64,000 nt of DNA from Sipunculus nudus (Eukaryota; Annelida; Sipuncula; Golfingiida; Sipunculidae), in the NCBI GenBank assembly GCA_026874595.1, contig CM049307.1, forward strand, positions 39,934,362-39,998,361, in the 5' to 3' direction. The notes beneath the pieces were generated by a model that saw only the letters and a list, made by a program, of their open reading frames with translations, was not told the origin of the DNA and ran no database searches. This document shows, piece after piece, positions 46,192-58,079 of this stretch. The translations under genes were made by a program, and so were the position numbers. Position 1 is the first letter of the stretch. The number at the start of each line of letters is the position of its first letter.

Positions 46192-48229
46192 CATTGGTAT
46201 ATGGAAGATGTATGACAAATACTGAAGCGAGTGTAACAAAGGCAGTCTGAAAGCGAGAGCAGCCATGTCTGATAATATCATAACATCTAGCCACCTCCTA
46301 TACTTCTGACCAGCTGCTAGTATTTTCTGATAAAGTAATATGACCTCTTAATATATTTATTATGTAATAGGGGTATAGAAATGTATAAGGATTCTAAAAT
46401 ACTATTTTGATTCAATATTTGTCAAATTTATCAAAATTAATTTGGCTGTACTGCATAGATCTCTTTCTTTTTTGCAAACAACCATGTGACAATGGAGAAT
46501 TAACGCACTAATGGGAACATATTCATATTTTCGGCACATTTTAGGCAGCCTTTGTCCTCTTTATCTTTTTTTAAATATCATCGCTTTTCTCGGATTTTCT
46601 AAGTAACAATGGGTATTCCGTTAGCTAATAAATAAATCCATGAATAATCAAAGTACAACTAAGTTACACTATGTCGTCTTCACAATATATCTCATTGTGG
46701 GTGGTAGCATCGACAAAACATATTATTTCGACCAATGATAGAATAATTTAATCTTCTCTCCCTGCTCGCTCACTCCATTCAGAATGATAAACTTGTTACT
46801 GGCTGGTCCCCGTCATCGTTGTAACCGGAGGATCATATAGTGAGCATTCCATGAACATTATTTGCATACCTAAACACCTTTATTTTTTTATCAGTGCTTT
46901 TTCCTTGAAGGGAGCTGCCCCCCTCTGATAAATTCTTTATTCCATAAGCTCCGATACAGCATTGAACGTCGTAATTATGATGAAAACATGTGATGAAGTG
47001 GATTGATCAATGGTTGCTGATCTGCCACATGTTACAGAAATAATGACATAACTGCCATTCCTTTCTTGAGAGAATTGTGAGATAACTGAATAAGATTTTA
47101 CACGGGAAGTACTGTGTGTTTTATCTTTCTTCTGCTGTTATAAAAGTAAGAAAACTATGAAAACTACATAGAAACAATATAAGAAAACCAAATTCCACCA
47201 GAAAATAGAAAAACGTTATTCTGTAAGGGAAAAAACTTCAATTTGAGTCATGCGTAAAAGTTTAGTAAAAAGCATCGGAAGATTAAACAAATAAAAATGT
47301 ATTATTTTTAAGAAAACTTTTTCACAGATAGAGCTAAAAAGAACAGATATAAGACTGATAATGAGGAAGAAAAATATGAAGAAATGTATTTTTTACGGAA
47401 AGAAAAAGGACTGTTTCAATAATGTGTGCGGCCGAGAAGAAAGAATAAAAAAATTGAAAATATATTAAATTCTAGCTCACAAAATCATGAAATGGTTATA
47501 GTCACGGTTGGGGGGGGGGGGGGGAGAGGGTTCGCATTCGGGTGGTCGTCATGGCGCGGGTGATTGGGAGGCAGGGTTGCAGGCGGGCAGACCTTTTACG
47601 TGAAGACTTTTTCATTACTGACAGTTATTTTAATCACCGCACTATGATATCATTGTTTTTCACTCTTGGGCATAGTGTTATGAACCCTACCCTCATCCAT
47701 AATGGTTCTATTTATTATCTACTTAAATCTCGTGTATACCAGTCAATTTTCTGATGGTACAGACAACACTGGGGCAAAGAATAATAGAAGCATACAGGAT
47801 GAAACTACAGGTGCGACAATATAACCCATCTGGTGTTGGTTCCTGGTCCTAAGATACCTAATATTATATAAATCAATCATATAGGAGTATCCAGAACAAA
47901 ATGTATAAATCTATGTGTTCTCCCAGCCCCCGTTACATGTTATTATTATTCCCCCTTTTTCTTTTTTTTTTTTTTTTTTTTTTTTGCTGGCCGAGAGAGA
48001 GAGAGAGAGAGTCGAGAGGTCTGGCCACGAAATAATTAGGAGAAATATTAACTAATAGGATCTTTTTTTGTATTTGCCATTTAGTAAAAAGCGCACCTTG
48101 CAAGATGAAAGAAGTTTGATGTTAACGAACGAGAGAAAGAGAAATATCTGAAAATGGACAGCATTTTTCTTGTTACTTCCTCAGGGCGAGAATGAAAGGA
48201 GACTATGTTCCTTAACTAGAGAGTAATAC
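46191..48229. other. No recognised gene; low-complexity tracts
   Basis: It contains a G13 tract (47511-47523), a T-run of about 22 followed by (GA)n at 47967-48012, and A-rich sequence at 47140-47470. Nothing is supportable as coding. Confidence 0.4.
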
Positions 48230-48699
48230 CGCGGCTTAACAAGCTGTGGACTGTTAGCTGCTGTCGGGACCGCAGGGCGTGTTACCATTAACCAGGGCGT
48301 CGACTCAGGAGGACTTCTACATGCTTATGCCGGTCGACGTTGAGTGAGTGCGCTTGCAACCTTAACGGTCCCGACACCTTCGTAACCAGTAAATCTATGG
48401 TGATTTAGTGAATTCATTTACATGCCGAAGCCAAACATGAGAGTGGAAGCAGTAACAAAAGTGGTCTGTGTGACCCTGCGTGTAAACGATACGGGCTCAG
48501 TACTGCCAGTCACTCCGCCGAAGTCAGGTACACAACCCAGCGGCGCGCTCACAAATGACGTGTACTGGGAGAAACGCTAGGAGAGCTACCTCGGTGCGAC
48601 AGCATTAGAGCTTGTCTGACCAAGCAAAGGACAACCAGTCTGGCTCAGACAGACGGCAAAGTATCAGCCGCACCTGTGAGGACAGGAACTGAACACAGC
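48230..48699 (+). promoter_or_regulatory. Putative promoter and 5' UTR of the receptor guanylate cyclase gene
   Basis: The 470 bp before the start codon are clearly richer in GC and CpG than the surroundings (for example around 48240-48310, 48480-48550 and 48580-48620). I see no good TATA box. This fits a CpG-type promoter with a 5' leader, but the transcription start cannot be placed, and an upstream non-coding exon is possible. Confidence 0.35.
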
Positions 48700-49074
48700 A
48701 TGGTCTTTAATATAGCAGCTCTCATAGTAATTATCGTAATCCGCCGGGGCGATGCCGAGGAAGTTATTAAACTTGGATACTTACATCATTTCAATTACCC
48801 TACCAATTCTTCCGGAAGTATGTACGAACGGCACGGCAGGAGGATTTCCGGTGCCATTACGTTGGCGGTTAACCAGATTAACGCAGACAACAATACACTG
48901 CCCAACCATAAACTTGCCTTTGTAGTCAGGGAAACTTTTCAAAAAGAACTTGTCAGCATTCGAGAAACGGCTGAGCTAGCTGGGGAAAACATTTCGGCTT
49001 ATATTGGACCCGCGTCATACTGTATCCATGAAGGCAAGATAGCAGCGGCGTTTAACCTACCTATGATCTCATAT
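48700..49074 (+). CDS. Receptor-type guanylate cyclase, first coding exon (Gyc76C/Gyc32E-like)
   Basis: 125 codons from ATG 48700. The frame is open eight codons further upstream but without an ATG. Residues 1-19 form a signal peptide: hydrophobic FNIAALIVIIVI, then RRGDA with likely cleavage before EE. The mature part starts the extracellular ligand-binding (ANF-receptor, type I periplasmic-binding fold) domain: KLGYLHHF near 24-31, RRISGAITLAVNQIN near 52-66, LAFVVRETF, SIRETAELA, then AYIGPASYCIHEGKIAAAFN and LPMISY at the exon end. Drosophila Gyc76C and Gyc32E have the same IGPxxxCxHEGxxAAAFNLPMISY run. The exon ends in phase 0 at a strong GTAAGT donor (49075-49080), and reading on gives a stop after 17 more codons. 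Family members make cGMP from GTP through a C-terminal cytoplasmic cyclase after a kinase-like domain. Those exons are not in the window. Natriuretic-peptide-receptor-like or other receptor cyclase assignments are possible. Confidence 0.85.
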
Positions 49075-50096
49075 GTAAGTACAGAACATTTGTATCTTGT
49101 TGTTGTAAATATTTTATTGACATTTTGATTGGTACAATGTATATCATAGTACAAATAGCTTGGGATTGAGCACGAGCATATAGCGCATTAGTTTTCCCCG
49201 GTTTGTTTCATTTGCAATAATATGAAATGGATCAAAGTTAATTGCGCGTGTCATTAAAGAACATGGTATTCGAAATACAGATAAGAATGTGAGAATCGTC
49301 CCTGACATCATAAAGGAAATACAGAGTTTAAAGAGGAAAGGGTAGTAAGATAGATGATGAATGGACGGTATGTAAAAGAAATAATTTTCAATCAAGGGTA
49401 TATATACACGCGTTCATATTCATGTGAGAATAAAGCGAATCGCTTAGCGTCTTCAGTGTCTTCAAACAATTTCTTAACCAAGGAGTACCAAAACAGAATC
49501 ATGTCAGTAATAAGAGTTATGTTCATAACATTTTCAAACTTCGAAAGATGTTTAAGTCTTTCCTGTTGATATTACGGCCAGTTTTGGAAAGAGTGATGCA
49601 TGTCTTCTATTAAGAAACTACATCTGCAAGGAATGTCAGTAACATGGCGTTGCGATGAATGGTAGTTTAATAGATAGTAGCTACACTTACATTTTAAGCT
49701 CTTATGGAGTTAATGCGTAGTATTTTTCTTTTTCCTTCGAGAAGGTGCTTCGGTGAGTAAATGTCTGCTAAGCGTGCAAACGCGTTTACAATTGTGTATT
49801 GCTAATTCCAGGATATTCCTGATTCTGATAGTATTGGGTAGAAAATATTTATATCGTCATGGATATATTTCTTCAGCGGAGTACATGATTGAAATATATT
49901 TTCCCGATATTCTTTATACATATGAAATATGAGTAGTATAAAAACACAATTAATGGTTTTCCAATTACAATTGGTCCGCCGATTCCACACTGGAAAATAG
50001 GAACTGTACCCAGTTACAGATTTATGCATCATTACAAACTTGGTATAAATACATCACTCTCTTCCATAGAAATTTAAATGAAAAAGTGTGTATTTA

Positions 50097-50361
50097 CTCG
50101 ATCTCGTGGTACAATCAATTACATGTGGAAGAACGATTTTTCTGTATTTCTTTCTGCATATATTAAAATCCAATGCCAATTGTGGAGCTTCAAGGTATAA
50201 AGACCAGTAAATGATCAGTATACAGGTTGCTCGATCTCGTGGTACAATCAATTACATGTGGAAGAACGATTTTTCAGTATTTCTTTCTCCATATATTAAA
50301 ATCCAATGCCAATTGTGGAGCTTCAAGGTATAAAGACCAGTCAATGATCAGTATACAGGTT
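50097..50361. repeat. 133-bp tandem duplication
   Basis: Units at 50097-50229 and 50230-50361, both starting CTCGATCTCGTGGTACAATC and ending AATGATCAGTATACAGGTT. I count about three substitutions between them, so the duplication is recent. Confidence 0.9.
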
Positions 50362-50745
50362 ATAAGTATAAATGATATTCATGACTGAAACTAAAAATAT
50401 TTTTAAAAAGTTGTATCTAGTCACTGTTTTAAGTTCGCGCTGAGGGATGACGTTTTATCTGAGGCCATCGTTCTACAGAATTTAACCAGCACCAGTGCTG
50501 TGAGGTAAATGTATATTTCGTACAAACGTGACTTCAAACGCATGTAAATTTTATCCTCAAGTGCGACTTCATACAGCAAAAGTGCAGTTTGCGCTCAAGC
50601 AGACCAAATAATACCGACGCTTGAAGAAAATAGGTATGTGAGATGGGTTTCCAGGTCCGGTTTCTTAATTTTGCAGGAGACAGGAGAAGATTAAAAGGGT
50701 ATTTCTTTTATGAATGCAAAAATACAGCTGATGATGTATGTCTAA

Positions 50746-50755
50746 ATCCGTATAT

Positions 50756-50813
<58 letters not shown>

Positions 50814-50814
50814 G

Positions 50815-50849
<35 letters not shown>

Positions 50850-50850
50850 C
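50746..50850. repeat. Interrupted (TA)n microsatellite
   Basis: TA repeats broken by AAA, TGTA and CA interruptions. Confidence 0.9.
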
Positions 50851-51222
50851 CTAACTTTGCAATACTATTGTAGCGAATCCTATAAGCCCATTGCTGTTAT
50901 ATATAAGTTTTCAAGACATGGGTTCATTGGTAACATACTTTGGTAAATAATTCCATATGTTAATACAAATAAGGTTCTTTGCAGTCTGTACAATCCCAGT
51001 CCTCAAGGGCACGAAGTTCACCAATATAAAACTCAAAAATGAAAGTAAGCTGTTAGTGATACAGGGGCATGTGAATGATATGACGAATAACTGCGGCGTT
51101 CACTGGACCAGTAATACTCAATCTGCAAATTAATCATTTTTATACCAGGGACCCTGGAGACCGTATAGCAACTTTGGCATCCATCTTAATATAGACAAAA
51201 CGATATGATTTTGAGTTTAGAA

Positions 51223-51228
<6 letters not shown>

Positions 51229-51284
<56 letters not shown>

Positions 51285-51312
51285 TAACGCATTATTTATT
51301 ATATGAACTTTT

Positions 51313-51355
<43 letters not shown>
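51229..51355. repeat. (TA)n and (CA)n microsatellites
   Basis: (TA)n at 51229-51279, then (AC)n and (TA)n at 51313-51357. Confidence 0.9.
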
Positions 51356-51357
<2 letters not shown>

Positions 51358-51497
51358 CAGAGTGGAACCTCTCCTCACGGACACCTCCTTTTTACGGCTA
51401 CTTACGGGCAGTCCCTTGAAAGTAGGTCCCGTTATCTATAATCTGCCTACTAAGGGTACCTCTCGATAAGTGTCCGTTATATTCGGAGCTTCTGCTG
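51358..51497. mobile_element. Small TA-flanked MITE (pogo/Tc1-mariner-like)
   Basis: The left end is CAGAGTGGAACCTCTCC. The right end is GGAGCTTCTGCTG, giving imperfect CAG...CTG inverted termini. Subterminal ACGGACACCT is mirrored by the complement AGTGTCCGT. TA lies on both sides (51356-51357 and 51498-51499). It is about 140 bp, non-coding, and embedded in a TA microsatellite, so the duplication itself is not diagnostic. Confidence 0.45.
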
Positions 51498-54400
51498 TAT
51501 ATATATACAGAGAGAAAGATAAATACAAACGTTTCCAAGAAGCGTATAAAAATAATGCCTGTAGGTTCATTCGTTTCGTTTTACTCTAAACTTCGATTAG
51601 GTTTTGTGTGTATTTTTCAATTTCTTAACTCATTATTACTCTATGCTATGTTACATATTTTATCTTTTACAAATTTGTTTATAAAAAAAATAAACCTTCT
51701 GGTCTCAGATACATTGCTTGTTGTATAATTAAAACAGCTGCATATTCAAAAACATACCTAGAATCTATAAATAAAAATGTGTTTAGGAAAAATGGGAAGT
51801 TTAAAACCCAGCTGATACAGTAGCAGCACATAAATTGCTTTTGTACTTTATTAGTATTAGATCCGTACAACTTTGAATCGGAACGGATATGTAATTGATG
51901 AACCGAAAGCAAGTCTTATACAAAGCCAGCAAGATTCCACCACGGACAATACGTTTTTCTTACGAAAAGCTCCTGCCTCCAAAATGAGTAGTCATTTATT
52001 TTCAGTCAAAAAATAGTTCTCTTTGGATGACGGCGAACGGCGGTCAACCCGAGTTTGGAGACGAGAGCTGCATCACTGTGAGTTAATTAATCGTTAGTTG
52101 TCTGACAAGAAATCTTAACCTGCTAATTAATCAGCAGGAGAAGATTAACCATGAGCCCTGCTTAATTTAGGGAGTCACATAGACGGGAACGCTAGAGCTA
52201 GAGATAAAACTGTCATGTAATTTGAAAATATGGGAGCATTAATGTTTTCGGAACCCATCGCTTTGCCGCTTAAAGCAAGATCACTGATATGTGTGGCAGT
52301 CCAGATGCTACTGAATTCCATACAAAACACGCTTAGCTTCTGCAAAAAAATCCCGAAACTCTTTGAGCGCTGTGGAAACATGAACCGCATATTCATGTAT
52401 ATTGATAAACATTAATTGTTGTATTAATATTTCCGGTTTTCAATTCAAATTATTTGTAATTTCTAAAAACAAATCAACATTCACACTGTTGCATCGTCTA
52501 CACCCATTCAAAATGAAAATTTTATTTTAGTGTGTATTCATTTGGGCATATTAGATATGATCTGAGTCAGGCGAGGACGTAGCATGTGTCAGGGGTTTTA
52601 CAAAATACGTGAGCGTGAGAGACATGAGATGCAGCAAAGAGATCTCCGATGCAGCGTGTCTTTCTCCGCTGGCCTTAATGGTTTGGCTAACGGGCATGCA
52701 TATACATTATCAGCCTTCCAGAGAAATCAGTATACGCTACTGACAGCAGTTAACGGGTACACATGTATATATGAATATGTAATACCAGTACATGGCATTA
52801 TGGGGAAATGTTAATAAAGGACTCAATCACACTTATCAAAGACATTCCTAGAACATTGTAGCCCACTATTTATAGTCGCTTTTTCATAACCTTTAACATA
52901 TTATCAGGTCTTTTTGTGGTGATGGTTAACGCCTGGATTGCTTGTACTGTATCCCAACCTAGTGATCTTTTCCATGAGCATGCGCACTGCTTGTAAACTG
53001 TCTCTGTTCCTGGTCCAATGACCCAGCATCGTAGGTGAGGCGAATACAATATAAATAATATATAAAAATAATATATAATAAATAATAGAAATCGAATTAA
53101 ACATACATGGTAGTTTTAGGCTCTTAAGGGTGTTTTAGGCTGATAACATTTGATAATGTATGGTTTAACAAAATATGATATTTCTCATCGATATAAGGCA
53201 CCCGAATACACATTGTTAATCGTCGCTGACAGATGTCGCTGCTGCAGTGAGAACGGCCTATTTGTAGCCTCCTTGCCGAGGTGAGTTAATCCGGTTCTTT
53301 ATTTGGCTTTTCACATTTGACGTTTTCACGTGTTATCCTGTATACAAACGTTACACAAGTTACTCTCGGAATTACTGACTGATCACACTTTTATCTCATT
53401 CTGTCCGCTTAATACCCTCAACGATTCTAACAAAATCAACTGGGCTATCTTGATTCCAGTAAGCATTTTTGTGAAAATTTTGTTAAATTTCAGCATGGGC
53501 CCGTAACATGTAGACGTCACGTCCGATCCAAAACTTCGCATTGCACTGCCTGGGCCAGGAGCCGCTGGGATGATATAAGTTTATTATCGGGGGAAATCCC
53601 ATGGTTAAAGGTGGCCAAGTAATATAGGCAGGAAACGAGAGCCTCCAGTTGTATATATATATATATAACTTGTATGATCATGGCTTCAGGATCGGCCGTT
53701 ATACAGACGTGATCTGAAGTACTCTGCTTGTAACACTAGTTAGCACAAAGATATACCACTTGCCTTTCCAAGGTTTCTGTTAGCCTCCTGTGGTATAAAC
53801 AGAAATTACAAAAAAAAATATTTCTGGAAGAATTTCATTTTTAGGACGTGTCTTAGGCCTTACACTCGAAAGATGTTTAAATTAAGCAGTGTTTAAGTGT
53901 AACTGATGCTTAGTAAAACACTCACTCTAATCAGCAAGTCGTGTGGGTGTTTGAGCCCTGTTTTACTATCGGTCCTTAGCTAAAATTAGTCGCCCATATG
54001 AAGTTAAACATTTTCTGGGAAGTTTACATGTAAATCTGCGCTTCGATTGGCTGTTCTTGTGCAGCTAAAAGAACCTGCTAAAGTTGAACAGCTCTCAAGC
54101 ATACGAGCCTTATCAGATTTAATGCAGTTGTAAAACTTAAAGGAGTTCTTATGTTAAAGTCGGTATCCAAAGAGTATCCATGCCCGCCTAAATAATGAAT
54201 TTGAAACGTCATCATCATGATCTGGTGGATCAGTCGTCTTTTTCCGAGAATCACCCTTTTTTTATTGCAGAAAAATCTTCCGAAGGAGATTACAGCTGAC
54301 ACTTTGACTTTGACTTTGGAGAGGTCAAAATGATGTCACAAATTTGAATGCATTTGTACACAGTGTTTATAAAATCGTAGGTTATAATATGACATTTTAA

Positions 54401-55077
54401 TCGATAGAACGAGCCCCCGGGTGTTTTAGCCGAAGCTGAAGATTTCTGTTTTTGCAGCAAAAGTTTATGACTTTAATTCGACCATGTCCGTAAGTCTTCC
54501 GTGCCGTCTGTCCAAATATAATCCGTGTTCAATCAATGTTATCTGGTGAGTGAAACGAGAAGACTTTAAAAGGTCATCCGTCGGTGTCTGTGTTATAAAT
54601 ATCCTATATATTATAGGATAGGATTGTTAAGGATATTATTGGATTTGCTTTGGTTTCAGTCCAAACTTCCTTCCTAAAAATATTACCATATGGCATTGAA
54701 AGCTGTTGCATACATACACAATGATTTCTATTTTGAGTAACTTAGATGGCAAGTACTGTAATTAGTATTTCAGTCTGCAAATACGCCTGTCACAAAAAAA
54801 ATATTTACAACTTTATCATTTTTACCTGATCCAATATCATTAATTACAAAGTGGTCCTTATTAGAAATAGACTCAACTTACTATCTATCCGTCTGTCCGT
54901 CTTGCAACCCGTCACAGAAAATTAGTCACATCTTTGGTTTCTACACATGCACAATAATTTCCCCAATTTGAATTGATTTCGGGTTGTTAAAACTTGACGC
55001 AACTTGAAACTGTTTTAAGCTCCACTTTCAGTTTGGCTCGCACTCCCTAAGTTCATTACGGAAACTTTTGTTCGTTT

Positions 55078-57464
55078 GTTTTTTAGCTCAGCTGACTGTA
55101 AGTCATCTGAGCTATAGCGATCACTCTTTGTCCGTCGTCCGTCCCGCAGTCTGTCCGTTAACAAGGGACAAATCGTAATAACTGGACCTGGAATCTTCTA
55201 ACTTTACATCCAGGGAGGTCAATGAAAAAAACTCCTTGGAAACCTGGAATTATGTCTCTAACCATATTCTTCAAGCTATGGGGCTCAGAAGTATCCCCCA
55301 GCACAATGAAAAATTTGATACAAAAGCTCAAATATCTGAACAACTAATCCATTGAACACAATGATTCTTTGCATGGATATTGATCATGGAGTGTACCACC
55401 AGTTTCTGTAGACTGGTGGCGCCATCTGTATTTTTTCGATTTTTACGATTTTTTTTCTCTATTTTTGAGACGTCCAAAGATGCCGTCATCTGTTAAAGGG
55501 GCACAAATCGTAACCGCTGGCCCTGAAAACTTCTCAGTTTACATCTTAAGAGGTCCATGAAAAATCTTCTTGGAAACCTGGAAATAGGTCTCTGTTACCC
55601 ATATTCTTCAAGCTATGGGGCTCCGAAGTACTCCCCAGAATAATGAAACATTTGATTCAAAAGCTTAAGTATCTGAACAACTAATGCATTGATCACTATG
55701 ATTATTTGCATGGATATTAATCATGGAGTGTTTTATCAGTTTCTGCAGACTGGTGGCACCACCTGTATTTTTTCGATTTTTTTACGTTTTTTCTCTCTAT
55801 TTTGAGACCTTGAAAAAAGCCGTAATCTGTTAACAGGGCACAAATCGTAAACGCTGGACGTGGAATCTTCTTACTTTACATCCAGATAGGTACATAAAAG
55901 GTCTTCTAGAAAACCTAGAATTAGGTCTCTGTTACCTATATTCTTCAAGCTATGGGGCTCAGAAGTAATCCCCAGAATAATGAAAAATTTGATACAAAAG
56001 CTCAAATATCTGAACAACTAATGCATTGATCACAATGATTCTTTGCATGGATATTGATCATGGAGTGTACCACCAGTTTCTGCAGACTGGTGGCGCCATC
56101 TGTATTTTTTCGATTTTTACGATTTTTTTTTCTCTATTTTTGAGACGTCCAAAGATGCCGTCATCTGTTAAAGGGGCACAAATCGTAACCGCTGGCCCTG
56201 AAAACTTCTCACTTTTTTCAGACTGGTTGCACCACCTGAATTTTTCGATTTTTTTACGATTTTTTTCTCTATTTTCTAGACCTAAAAGATGCCAATCTGT
56301 TAACAGGGCACAAATCTTAATGACTGGACTTAAAATCTTCTGTCTTGATATGCAGGGAGGCCCATGAAAAGTTTCCTTGAAAACCTGGAATTTGGTCTCT
56401 GTTACCCAAAACCTGTGAGCTATGGGGCTTCCACCCCACTCACCCCCCAGAATAATAGAAAATTTGATACTAAAGCTCCAGTATCTGAACAACTAATGCA
56501 TTGATCACCATGATTCTTTGCATTGATATTGATCATGGAGTGTTTCATCACCTGTATTTTTTTCGATTTTTTCCTTTTTTTATCTATTTTTGAGACCTTA
56601 AAAGATGCAGTCATATGTTAACAGGGCACAAATCGTAATGACTAGATCTAGAATATTCTTTCTTTACATCCTGGGAGGTCCATCAAAAACTCCATGGAAA
56701 CCTGAAATTAGGTCTCTGTTACCCATATCCTCCGAGCTATGGTCTAAGAAGTACCTCCCAGATTAACCAAAAATTGGATACAATAGCTCCAGTATCTGAA
56801 CAACTATTGCATTGATCACCGTGATTCTTTGCATGCATATTCATCATGGAGTGTTTCATCAGATTTTGCGGACTTGTGGCACCATCTTAATTTTTTTTTA
56901 ATTTTAACACATTTTTTCTCTATTTATGAGACGCGGTCTACCCTTAACAGGGCTCAAATTGTAACCATTAGTCCTAGAATCCTCAAACTTGACATCCAGG
57001 GAGATCTGTGAAAAATCTCCTTCGAAACGTGAATTAAGGTCTCTGTTACCCATATTTTCTGTGCTGTGGGGCTTATAAGCACCCTTCAGAATAATTGAAA
57101 ATTTGATACCAAAGAAGGGCACAATTCATAACCATGGGGCCCAGAATCTAACTTGACATCCTGACAGTTCCTCAAAAGTTCTCCCCAGAAAGCTGAAATT
57201 GGGTCACAGTGACCTATATTCTCTGAGTTTTGGGGTATATTTGAGCACCCCAGAAATAATGCAAAATACACACAAATTGCCAGATTCCTCATGAAAGGCT
57301 GGTTGGATTGTCATCAAATGTCTTGTGCTAATGGGTCTTGATCAACTTAAGCTAATATGCATGAACAATGATGCCACCTGCATTAAGTTAATTAGTTGTC
57401 TGTGCAAGGTAATATTATCAACATGTCAGTCGGCTGAGCGTCATGACCCACGGGTCACTTGATA
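55078..57464 (+). repeat. R2 element, second complete copy
   Basis: It starts TTTTTTAGCTCAGCTGACTG with the TAGCTCAG/CTGAGCTA hairpin and CCGTCGTCCGTCC. It ends CATGACCCACGGGTCACTTG, where TGACCC-AC-GGGTCA is a palindrome. About eight monomers can be marked by ACAAATCGTAA-type words near 55165, 55505, 55843, 56178, 56310, 56628, 56950 and 57120. Spacings are about 340, 338, 335, 132, 318, 322 and 170 bp. GGCGCCAC-containing blocks sit in the long units. It is the inverse of the 33551-35622 copy. Confidence 0.75.
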
Positions 57465-57512
57465 AACGCTTTTATTATATCTTTTTCATTACATTTAAAT
57501 TTTAAATAACCG

Positions 57513-57826
57513 GTTTCTATGGTTTAAGGGTAGACCACAGGACTCAATGCCGCGAGGTCATGAGTTCAAATCTCAGCCCAGGAACGCTCTGCAGGATTAA
57601 TTGGAAGGCTGTACCCAAAGCCGTGTATTAGTCACCCTAAGCGTCTTTGGGGGTTTCTCGGTGTTCTGACAAAGCAATAGGGGTTATTACACACCCGTGA
57701 TTAGCAGGTAGACATCGGGCCTGGGTGACACCAGGGTACAAAATAACGTGGTACGGGCTGTCTATGGCCCCATACCCAAAATGGAACTCTGTATATGTAC
57801 ATACTTAGATTAAGAATAAGATAAGA
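57513..57826 (+). mobile_element. tRNA-derived SINE, copy 2
   Basis: The tRNA-like head is TTTCTATGGTTTAAGGGTAG, then CAGGACTCAATG and a B box in GAGTTCAAATCTCAG. The body is TGGGGGTTTCTCGGTGTTCT, GGGGTTATTACACACCCG, GTAGACATCGGGCCTGGGTG, ACACCAGG and AAATGGAACTCTG, with tail GTACATACTTAGATTAAGAA. It is the same family as 9135-9503. It lies directly after R2 copy 3. Confidence 0.75.
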
Positions 57827-58018
57827 CAACATGCATACAAAACGGAGGCCGTTAAAATAAAATGAAATGTGAAATGAATATACGCGGTGGAATAGAAACA
57901 ATTGGAAGATGAAGTGCAAATTTGGCCCTTGAGTTACGCCATAGAAAATCCCAAAATATTATCTCATTTCACTCAAATATGAATTCAAATACTTTCTTTG
58001 AAGTAGCTTTGATGTTTT

Positions 58019-58020
<2 letters not shown>

Positions 58021-58074
<54 letters not shown>
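58021..58074. repeat. (TC)n microsatellite
   Basis: About 26 TC units. Confidence 0.95.

Positions 58075-58079
<5 letters not shown>

Noticed and set aside
46073-46294. Ile-Tyr repeat proteins over (TA)n tracts (also near 4732, 50643 and 61214)
   Set aside because: Simple translation of TA microsatellites.
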